Source: Tannerella sp. | Lineage (GTDB): Bacteria > Bacteroidota > Bacteroidia > Bacteroidales > Tannerellaceae | Assembly (NCBI GenBank): GCA_031277235.1 | Contig: JAITMT010000148.1 | Location: forward strand, 1-5,156 | Reading direction: 5' to 3' | Length of the DNA: 5,156 nt | In this document: in pieces, positions 1 through 5,156 of the stretch | Layout of the letters: every line of letters begins with the position of its first letter | Position numbering within the stretch: the stretch's first letter is position 1 | The notes under the pieces: model-generated | What the model saw: the letters and a program-made list of their open reading frames with translations, nothing else | Told to the model about the DNA's origin: nothing | Databases searched by the model: none | Translations under genes and position numbers: made by a program

Positions 1-6
1 TTCACA

Positions 7-59
7 ATAGCCGCAGGCAACGCTTCGCTCGCCTGCGGCTATGAAAATCGAGATTTTCA
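7..59. repeat. Double hairpin, possible dispersed intergenic palindrome
   Basis: Two inverted repeats lie end to end. The first has perfect 12-bp arms, ATAGCCGCAGGC (7-18) and GCCTGCGGCTAT (31-42), around a 12-nt loop. The second, at 42-59, is TGAAAATC, GA, GATTTTCA; it is a near-perfect palindrome that would fold with a 4-nt loop. The GC-rich first element stands out sharply from the AT-rich DNA that follows. Neither strand carries a T-run right after the strong stem, so it is not a standard intrinsic terminator. The arrangement resembles REP-like or MITE-like intergenic palindromes, but no second copy is present in this window, so the repeat status is an inference. The hairpin structure itself is directly visible. 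Confidence 0.5.
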
Positions 60-170
60 AGTCTGAAAAAACTTATTTTTATCTGATTTTTATAACAAAA
101 CTACCTAATTATCAGGAAAATATGTTATATCCCCATTACCTCATTTTCTTTACAACAAAAATCAAAAAAA

Positions 171-190
171 TGATATAATGAAGTATATCA
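171..190. promoter_or_regulatory. Dyad upstream of E1 promoter, possible operator
   Basis: Perfect 7-bp inverted repeat TGATATA (171-177) and TATATCA (184-190) with a 6-nt spacer. It ends 25 nt before the -7 box at 216, just upstream of where a -33 element would sit, and no TTTG is found there. That position would suit an activator or repressor binding site for the E1 gene. The DNA is AT-rich, so a chance dyad is possible; no regulator is identified. Confidence 0.3.
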
Positions 191-215
191 AAACCGTAAT
201 TCCAAAATTTATCCG

Positions 216-223
216 TACCTTTG
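216..223 (+). promoter_or_regulatory. Bacteroidota -7 box for the E1 gene
   Basis: TACCTTTG matches the Bacteroidota primary-sigma -7 consensus TAnnTTTG exactly and is followed by CA, a context often seen in Bacteroidales promoters. It would give a transcript start near 228-232 and a leader of about 57 nt before the ATG at 288. No -33 TTTG or TTG is present at 17-23 nt upstream. A second TACCTTT follows at 226-232, but with A instead of the final G. Confidence 0.55.
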
Positions 224-287
224 CATACCTTTAAGACATGAATAATGCTTAAATATGCTGATAATTAACGATTAACTATATACATTT

Positions 288-2765
288 ATGCCAAAAACAG
301 AATATATCGACCCCCAAGAGAGCAGAAAAGCGGGCGAAATAAAATTCCGGTCTGTTCCTGTAAACCGGTACGAAAAGACTGTCAGTGAAGAACTTGAAAG
401 TAAAAATTTCACGAAAGAGGATTTGAAGCGCATCTACTACGACATGGCGGTAATACGCGAGTTTGAAACCATGCTGCAATTAGTCAAAACGACCGGCACC
501 TATCAGGGCGTTGAATACAACAATCCCGGTCCGGCGCATCTTTCGGCAGGACAGGAAGCGGCAGCCGTCGGTATGGCTTATACGCTTGATACCGATGACT
601 TTATCTTCGGTTCGCATCGCAGCCACGGCGAAATTCTTGCCAAAGGTTTGCGAGCCATTCAAACGCTTTCCGAAGCGGAACTCAACAAGATAATCAGCGA
701 ATTTTGGGACGGCGCGACGCTGAATGTTGCCAAAATGGCTTACAAAGGGAGCGATACGCGCGAATTGAGTATCCGTTTCCTGATTTACGGCGCGCTGGCG
801 GAAATTCTGGCGCGTACAACCGGCTTCAATAAAGGGCTGGGCGGCAGTATGCACACGTTTTTTACGCCGTTCGGCATCTATCCGAACAATGCGATTGTGG
901 GCGGCAGCGGCACAATTGCGGTGGGCGCGGCGCTCTATAAAAAAGTGAACCGCAAAAAAGGCGTCGTGGTTTGCAACATCGGCGACGGCTCGATGTCGCG
1001 CGGTCCCGTTTGGGAGGCGCTGTCCTTTGCTTCGATGGATCAATTCAAACAATTGTGGGAAAAGGATATGAAAGGCGGTTTACCGCTGATTGTCAATATT
1101 ATGAACAATCAATACGCGATGGGCGGTCAGACTGCCGGCGAGACGATGGGTTACGACATTGCCGCCCGTATCGGTGCAGGCGTGAATCCCGAACAAATGC
1201 ACGCAGAGCGCGTTGACGGCTACAATCCGCTTGCCGTGATTGACGCTTACCGCCGCAAAAAGGAAATTCTGGCGGAAAAAGACGGTCCCGTCTTGCTCGA
1301 CGTTCTAACTTACAGATACAGTGGTCATTCGCCGTCCGATTCCTCTTCCTACCGGACAAAGGAAGAAGTGGAAGCGTGGGAAAAGGTGGATTGCATCCGG
1401 AGTTTTGGCGAGGAACTGGTGAAAGCGGGTGTGAGTTCGCAACAGGAACTGGATGACACGCAGAAAAATATTAAGGATATGATGCTGGAAATCTTCAAGT
1501 TAGCCATTGATCCCGAACTTTCGCCGATGATGGATTTGCACAAATATCCGAATTTGATTGAGGAGATGATGTTTTCCAATCAATCCGTTGATTCACTGTC
1601 GGATGCGACGCCCGAAGTCAATCATCCGATGGCTGAAAATCCGCGCGTCAAGCAAATTGCCGGCAAAGAGCGTTTTGCGTTTGACGCCACGGGAAAACCG
1701 TTTTCCAAAATGAAACAGTATCAACTGCGCGACGGAATTTTTGAAGCGATCATTGACCGGTTTTATAAAGATGCGTCGCTGGTGGCTTACGGCGAGGAAA
1801 ATCGCGACTGGGGCGGCGCGTTTGCCGTGTATCGCGGACTGACCGAAGCCCTACCCTATCACCGCCTGTTCAATACGCCGATTGCAGAGGCGGCAATTGT
1901 CGGAACAGCAATCGGTTACGCCATGTGCGGCGGTCGCGTAGTTCCCGAAATCATGTATTGCGATTTTCTCGGCTGTTGCGGCGACGAGGTGTTTAACCAA
2001 CTTCCCAAATGGCAGGCTATGAGCGGTAATCTATTAAAAATGCCGGTTGTCCTGCGTGTTTCGGTCGGTTCAAAATATGGCGCGCAACATTCGCAGGACT
2101 GGACTTCGCTGGTGGCGCACATTCCGGGACTGAAAGTATGTTTTCCCGCTACGCCCTACGACGCCAAGGGATTGATGAACAGCGCCCTGCAGGGCACCGA
2201 TCCCGTAGTTTTCTTTGAAAGTCAGCGCATTTACGACGTGGGCGAGCAGTTCCACACGGGCGGCGTACCCGCAGGATATTACGAAATTCCGTTCGGAGAA
2301 CCCGACGTCAAGCGCGAAGGCAAGGACGTTACGTTCCTGACCATCGGGGCTACGCTCTACACTGCCGTGAAAGCCGCTGAAAAACTGCAAAAAGAATACG
2401 GAATCAGCGCCGAAATCATTGACGCACGCTCGCTCGTGCCGTTCAATTACGAAAAAGTGATTGCCTCGGTCAAAAAAACGGGAAAAATCGTGATTGCCGG
2501 AGACGCTACGACAAGAGGCTCATTCCTGAACGATTTGGCTGCCAACATCACGGAACTTGCTTTTGATTATTTGGATGCGCCGCCCGTCGCACTCGGTTCG
2601 CGCAACTGGATTACGCCCGCGTTTGAACTGGAATACGCCTTCTTCCCGCAGGAAGAGAGTTTCCTGGACGCGATTCACGAAAAAATCATGCCGCTAAAAG
2701 GCTATATTCCAACGTATAATTTCACCGTCGGCGAACAACTTCGGCGGGCTAAGGCGGGGATTTGA
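288..2765 (+). CDS. Fused alpha-beta 2-oxoacid dehydrogenase E1 (thiamine diphosphate)
   Basis: This 825-residue cytosolic protein joins the E1 alpha and E1 beta chains of a pyruvate or branched-chain 2-oxoacid dehydrogenase. Such enzymes decarboxylate a 2-oxoacid on thiamine diphosphate and pass the acyl group to a lipoylated E2. Alpha half: YYDMAVIREFE (50-59 region), GQEAAAVG, HRSHG (110-114), GGSMH (185-189), the ThDP/metal motif GDG (232-234) to NN (273-274), RVDG (308-311), and the GHSPSD loop with YRT (346-357). Beta half from about 475: GEENRDWGG (502-510), E534 in TPIAEAA as the likely cofactor-activating glutamate, and H601 in QHSQDW as the likely active-site histidine. A linker of about 100 residues connects them. 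Usual fused E1 proteins are about 660-700 residues; the excess comes from an insert at about 121-169, a longer GDG-to-NN spacing and the linker. The start is the first ATG; there is no Shine-Dalgarno, as expected in Bacteroidota. No E2 or E3 gene is adjacent, so the substrate is uncertain; acetoin dehydrogenase is another option. Confidence 0.9.
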   Translation: MPKTEYIDPQESRKAGEIKFRSVPVNRYEKTVSEELESKNFTKEDLKRIYYDMAVIREFETMLQLVKTTGTYQGVEYNNPGPAHLSAGQEAAAVGMAYTLDTDDFIFGSHRSHGEILAKGLRAIQTLSEAELNKIISEFWDGATLNVAKMAYKGSDTRELSIRFLIYGALAEILARTTGFNKGLGGSMHTFFTPFGIYPNNAIVGGSGTIAVGAALYKKVNRKKGVVVCNIGDGSMSRGPVWEALSFASMDQFKQLWEKDMKGGLPLIVNIMNNQYAMGGQTAGETMGYDIAARIGAGVNPEQMHAERVDGYNPLAVIDAYRRKKEILAEKDGPVLLDVLTYRYSGHSPSDSSSYRTKEEVEAWEKVDCIRSFGEELVKAGVSSQQELDDTQKNIKDMMLEIFKLAIDPELSPMMDLHKYPNLIEEMMFSNQSVDSLSDATPEVNHPMAENPRVKQIAGKERFAFDATGKPFSKMKQYQLRDGIFEAIIDRFYKDASLVAYGEENRDWGGAFAVYRGLTEALPYHRLFNTPIAEAAIVGTAIGYAMCGGRVVPEIMYCDFLGCCGDEVFNQLPKWQAMSGNLLKMPVVLRVSVGSKYGAQHSQDWTSLVAHIPGLKVCFPATPYDAKGLMNSALQGTDPVVFFESQRIYDVGEQFHTGGVPAGYYEIPFGEPDVKREGKDVTFLTIGATLYTAVKAAEKLQKEYGISAEIIDARSLVPFNYEKVIASVKKTGKIVIAGDATTRGSFLNDLAANITELAFDYLDAPPVALGSRNWITPAFELEYAFFPQEESFLDAIHEKIMPLKGYIPTYNFTVGEQLRRAKAGI

Positions 2766-2874
2766 GTTTTAAGACCCGGATTTTACGGAAATGGATTGCT
2801 TCTGACTATCGCCCTCGCAACAACGTTTACGGAGGTTTTTTGGAAGTGCCCTTATGTTTTTATTCGTGTAATTT

Positions 2875-2891
2875 GCGCTCTTTCAGGGCGC
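2875..2891. other. Small GC-rich hairpin between E1 and the Spy-like gene
   Basis: GCGCTC (2875-2880) pairs with GGGCGC (2886-2891), with one G-T wobble and a TTTCA loop. No T-run follows, so it is not a convincing terminator of the E1 gene. The rest of the 210-nt gap (2766-2975) holds only a weak promoter-like TAATTTG at 2869-2875, one base short of the -7 consensus, and no recognisable gene. Read-through from E1 into the next gene is therefore possible. Confidence 0.25.
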
Positions 2892-2975
2892 CTCTCAAAT
2901 CTTCATACCATAAAATTAAACCTTTTCATCAACCCGGAATCTAAATGGCATATTAACTAAAAAATGTATTTAACA

Positions 2976-3446
2976 ATGAAAAAGTTTTTTTTAATAGGTT
3001 TTATGGGTTTGTGCGCCGTTTCGATGGTGGCGCAAGGTGCTGACAGACAGCAGAGAGAAGGTAACAGGAGACAATTCAATCCCGAACAGCGGTATGAAAG
3101 ACTGAAACAGGATTTGAATTTGACAAACCAACAGTTGGACAGTTTGAAAGCGGTCGAAAAGGAAATGTTTGCCAATTTCGGACAGGAAGCGCGTGCGAGC
3201 AGGCAATTAAACACGGAAGAAAGAGCGAAAGCAAAAGAATTGACCGAAGAGCAAAAACAGCGAGCGGCTGAAATGAAGACGAGAAGCGAACAGTATGAGG
3301 CGCGTCTGAAAAATTTCCTGAGCGACGAGCAGATTGCGAAATACAAGGAATCGCGTCGGAATTTTCAGGGACAAAGACCGGACGGCAGACGGGGCGATTT
3401 CAGAAGGGGGGAAAGAGGTATAAATCCCTCCGATTCAATAAAGTAA
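2976..3446 (+). CDS. Exported Spy/CpxP-like LTxxQ protein
   Basis: The product is a small secreted protein of 156 residues. It starts MKKFFLIGFMG, a typical signal peptide with two lysines and a hydrophobic core to about residue 19, with likely cleavage near 19-22 (VAQGA). The mature part is highly charged and predicted helical or coiled-coil. It has an LTNQQ motif (49-53) inside a DLNLTNQQLDSL stretch, followed by LTEEQ (89-93) and LSDEQ (115-119). These match the LTxxQ repeats of Spy/CpxP periplasmic proteins and of the similar small Bacteroidota proteins of the DUF4890 type. The tail (129-156) is rich in Arg and Gly. Spy-type proteins act as ATP-independent envelope chaperones or stress sensors, and a similar role here is inferred from family resemblance. 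An in-frame ATG at 2964 would add MYLT before the lysines; I prefer 2976 because it gives the cleaner signal peptide. The gene ends at a strong terminator. Confidence 0.75.
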   Translation: MKKFFLIGFMGLCAVSMVAQGADRQQREGNRRQFNPEQRYERLKQDLNLTNQQLDSLKAVEKEMFANFGQEARASRQLNTEERAKAKELTEEQKQRAAEMKTRSEQYEARLKNFLSDEQIAKYKESRRNFQGQRPDGRRGDFRRGERGINPSDSIK

Positions 3447-3469
3447 ATGTTTTTTTGTTTGTAAAAAGG

Positions 3470-3507
3470 AAAATCCGTTCCCTTGTGTTCAGGGAGCGGA
3501 TTTTTTT
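3470..3507 (+). terminator. Intrinsic terminator after the Spy-like gene
   Basis: AATCCGTTCCCT (3472-3483) pairs with AGGGAGCGGATT (3491-3502), giving a 12-bp stem with one G-T wobble and a 7-nt loop. Flanking A-T pairs extend it by up to two bases. Seven T residues (3501-3507) follow. It starts 23 nt after the stop codon and insulates the next gene. The A-rich 5' flank could give some termination on the other strand as well. Confidence 0.9.
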
Positions 3508-3513
3508 GTAAAA

Positions 3514-3528
3514 AAAACATAATGTTTT
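3514..3528. promoter_or_regulatory. AT-rich palindrome upstream of debranching-enzyme promoter
   Basis: AAAACAT (3514-3520) and ATGTTTT (3522-3528) are perfect 7-nt arms around a single A. The site lies 29 nt before the -33 box of the next gene and just after the terminator. A further ATGTTT occurs at 3535-3540. It could be a regulator site, but in such AT-rich DNA chance is a real alternative. Confidence 0.2.
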
Positions 3529-3557
3529 ATAAATATGTTTAACAACAATAAATAAAA

Positions 3558-3589
3558 TTTGGTAACATTAAAAAACAGCCGTATTTTTG
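3558..3589 (+). promoter_or_regulatory. Bacteroidota -33/-7 promoter for the debranching enzyme
   Basis: TTTG (3558-3561) is separated by 20 nt from TATTTTTG (3582-3589). Both boxes and the spacing fit the Bacteroidota primary-sigma consensus TTTG, 19-21 nt, TAnnTTTG. Transcription would begin around 3595-3598, giving a leader of about 35 nt before the ATG at 3631. Together with the terminator upstream, it indicates an independently transcribed unit. Confidence 0.7.
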
Positions 3590-3630
3590 ATAGTTATTTT
3601 GTATAATTCTATTAAACTTTTTGCCGATTT

Positions 3631-5156
3631 ATGAGTTATCTGAAATTTGATAAAACATTGATGATCAATCTTCAAGAGTCTCTATCGAGAGAGATTCTGG
3701 GAGCAAATCAGAAGGGCGCATACGCAAGCAGCACGATTGTTGATTGCAACACGCGGAAGTATCACGGTATGCTGGTGATGCCGGTTGAGGGGTTGGGCGA
3801 AAACAATCACGTCATGCTTTCGTCGCTGGACGAGACGGTGATTCAGCACGGCGCCGCTTTCAACCTGGGCATCCATAAATATCAGGGAAACGTGTTCAGC
3901 CCGAACGGTCACAAATACATCCGCGAATACTCGTTGGACACAGCCCGGCGGACGCTGTATCGCGTGGGAGGCGTGATTCTTGCCAAGGAAAAAACGTTCC
4001 TGCGAAAGGAAAATTTTGTAATGGTCAGGTATAAACTCATTGACGCCCATTCCGTTACAACACTCCGGTTCCATCCGTTCCTTGCATTTCGCAGCGTCAA
4101 TGAACTGTCGCACGCCAACGATTATATCCGCCGCCGTTATGATGAAATTGACAACGGCATTAAGACGCGTCTGTATGACGGCTATCCCGATCTGTTCATG
4201 CAGTTCAGCAAGCCCGTGAAGTTTGTTTACGCGCCTGACTGGTACCTCGGAATCGAGTATCCGAAGGAGTTGGACCGCGGTTATCCCTATAAGGAAGACC
4301 TTTACGTGCCGGGGTATTTCGAGATGGAAATTACTAAGGGTGAGGAGATTATCTTTTCAGCCGGCGACCGCGAACTGCCTTCCGGTTCGCTTGCCGAAAT
4401 TTTTGAAACGGAACTCGCCAATAAAATTCCGAAAACCGATTTCAGAAATTGCATTACCAACGCCATTAAACAGTTGTATTTCAATCCGAAAGGCGACGAC
4501 AATTTTTATCTGATGGCAGGCTATCCGTGGTTCAAGGTGCGGGCGCGCGATTTGTTCATTTCCGCCTGCGCGGCAACGTTGCTGGTAGGCGAGGACGAAA
4601 TTTACAACAAGGTCATGCAGACGGCAATGAACGCCATTTACGGGTTCATGAAAAACGGCGAACCCGACAGCGTCATCCGGGAAATTGACAGTCCCGACGT
4701 GTTGCTGTGGGCAATCTGGAGCATGCAGCAATACCGTAATATTGAGGGTGTTGACAAGGCAAAGGAGAAATATGAAAAAATCATCGGCGACATTATACAT
4801 TATATTATGGATCAGTCGCATCCGAACCTGAAACTGTCGGATAACGGGCTGCTGTTTTCGCACGGTCGCGACAAGGCGGTTACGTGGATGAATTCCACCG
4901 TGAACGGTCGCCCTGCCGTGCCGCGTTCCGGTTTTATTGTTGAATTTAATGCGCTGTGGTACAATGCTTTAAGATTCTATAAAGAGTTGAACGACAATAT
5001 GACGATGTCGGAAATTGACAGCGTCATTGCTTCCATAGAACTCTCATTTCCTGCCACTTTTGTAAATAAATACAACTATCTGTTTGATTATGTGGACGGT
5101 TACGGGCAGGATTGGAGCGTCAGACCGAACATGATTCTGGCTACGGCGATGACCTA
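3631..5156 (+). CDS. Glycogen debranching enzyme, GH133 type (3' end beyond window)
   Basis: The frame is open from ATG 3631 to the window edge: 508 codons plus two bases with no stop. It resembles bacterial amylo-alpha-1,6-glucosidases, which remove alpha-1,6 branch stubs from glycogen or related glucans in the cytoplasm. The N-terminal GDE domain (about 15-270) shows NQKGAYASST (26-35), NTRKYHG (40-46), HPFLAFR (148-154), and WYLGIEYPKELDRGYPYKEDLY with PG (204-228). The catalytic (alpha/alpha)6 domain (from about 275) shows AGYPWF (296-301), ARD (305-307, usually GRD), SPDVLLW (354-360), TWMN (418-421), PRSGFIVEFNALWYNAL (431-447) and SVRPN (496-500). Family members of this type are about 650 residues, so roughly 140 residues, including the expected general base, are missing. 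Residue 421 is Asn where many homologues have Asp. The start follows an AT-rich leader without Shine-Dalgarno but with a good promoter. In Bacteroidales, glycogen synthase-like and GH57 genes often follow; that cannot be checked here. Confidence 0.9.
   Translation, partial: MSYLKFDKTLMINLQESLSREILGANQKGAYASSTIVDCNTRKYHGMLVMPVEGLGENNHVMLSSLDETVIQHGAAFNLGIHKYQGNVFSPNGHKYIREYSLDTARRTLYRVGGVILAKEKTFLRKENFVMVRYKLIDAHSVTTLRFHPFLAFRSVNELSHANDYIRRRYDEIDNGIKTRLYDGYPDLFMQFSKPVKFVYAPDWYLGIEYPKELDRGYPYKEDLYVPGYFEMEITKGEEIIFSAGDRELPSGSLAEIFETELANKIPKTDFRNCITNAIKQLYFNPKGDDNFYLMAGYPWFKVRARDLFISACAATLLVGEDEIYNKVMQTAMNAIYGFMKNGEPDSVIREIDSPDVLLWAIWSMQQYRNIEGVDKAKEKYEKIIGDIIHYIMDQSHPNLKLSDNGLLFSHGRDKAVTWMNSTVNGRPAVPRSGFIVEFNALWYNALRFYKELNDNMTMSEIDSVIASIELSFPATFVNKYNYLFDYVDGYGQDWSVRPNMILATAMT

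Noticed and set aside
1..66. Frame 1 open to TGA at 64-66, as if it were the tail of an upstream gene
   Set aside because: It is only 21 codons, almost wholly made of the hairpin sequences. Nothing recognisable supports coding, although a gene tail cannot be fully excluded.
480..1052. 190-codon open frame on the minus strand inside the E1 gene
   Set aside because: It lies wholly antisense to a clearly conserved coding region, has no recognisable domain, and is explained by the codon bias of the + strand gene.
2782..2833. Direct repeat TTTACGGA (2782-2789 and 2826-2833)
   Set aside because: Eight bases in a gap of this size are easily due to chance, and no structure is associated with them.
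2839..2875. TTTG at 2839 and TAATTTG at 2869 as a promoter for the Spy-like gene
   Set aside because: The -7 box is one base short of consensus and the spacing is 26 nt instead of 19-21, so it is not convincing.
2762..2944. 60-codon + strand frame starting TTG and overlapping the E1 stop
   Set aside because: It has a rare start codon, no conserved features and no ribosome or promoter signal, and its composition is like non-coding DNA.
4357..4863. 168-codon open frame on the minus strand inside the debranching-enzyme gene
   Set aside because: It is antisense to conserved GDE_C motifs and has no domain or promoter of its own. The 3682-4113 minus-strand frame was rejected on the same grounds.

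Overview
The window looks like ordinary chromosomal DNA from a member of the Bacteroidota, most likely the order Bacteroidales. Three things point that way. Promoter-like boxes match the Bacteroidota -7 consensus TAnnTTTG, and one of them has a correctly spaced -33 TTTG. No start codon has a Shine-Dalgarno sequence; the leaders are A/T-rich instead. The gene types also fit: a fused alpha-beta 2-oxoacid dehydrogenase E1 and a GH133-type glycogen debranching enzyme. Coding DNA is of moderate GC and the gaps between genes are very AT-rich. The assignment is inferred from sequence character, not from a database match.

Layout, all genes on the + strand. Positions 1-287 hold no supported gene. They contain a strong GC-rich hairpin followed directly by a small AT-rich hairpin (7-59), then an AT-rich leader with a dyad (171-190) and a TACCTTTG -7 box (216-223). 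Positions 288-2765 encode an 825-residue thiamine-diphosphate E1 enzyme with alpha and beta halves in one chain and several insertions. A 210-nt gap without a clear terminator follows. Positions 2976-3446 encode a small exported Spy/CpxP-like (LTxxQ) protein, closed by a strong intrinsic terminator (3470-3507). After an AT-rich gap with a good -33/-7 promoter (3558-3589), a glycogen debranching enzyme starts at 3631 and runs off the right edge, still open at 5156.

The three genes do not form an obvious pathway. The E1 would feed acyl units into an E2/E3 complex, none of which is encoded here. The small protein is probably an envelope chaperone or stress protein. The debranching enzyme belongs to glycogen or alpha-glucan turnover. 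The terminator and fresh promoter separate the debranching gene from the first two; the E1 and the small-protein gene might share a transcript.

I found no mobile element, CRISPR array, RNA gene or evident new system. The points most worth a second look are an Asp-to-Asn change at the presumed catalytic acid of the debranching enzyme, the insertions and cysteine cluster in the fused E1, the missing -33 box replaced by a dyad upstream of E1, and the double hairpin at the left edge, which may be a dispersed repeat.
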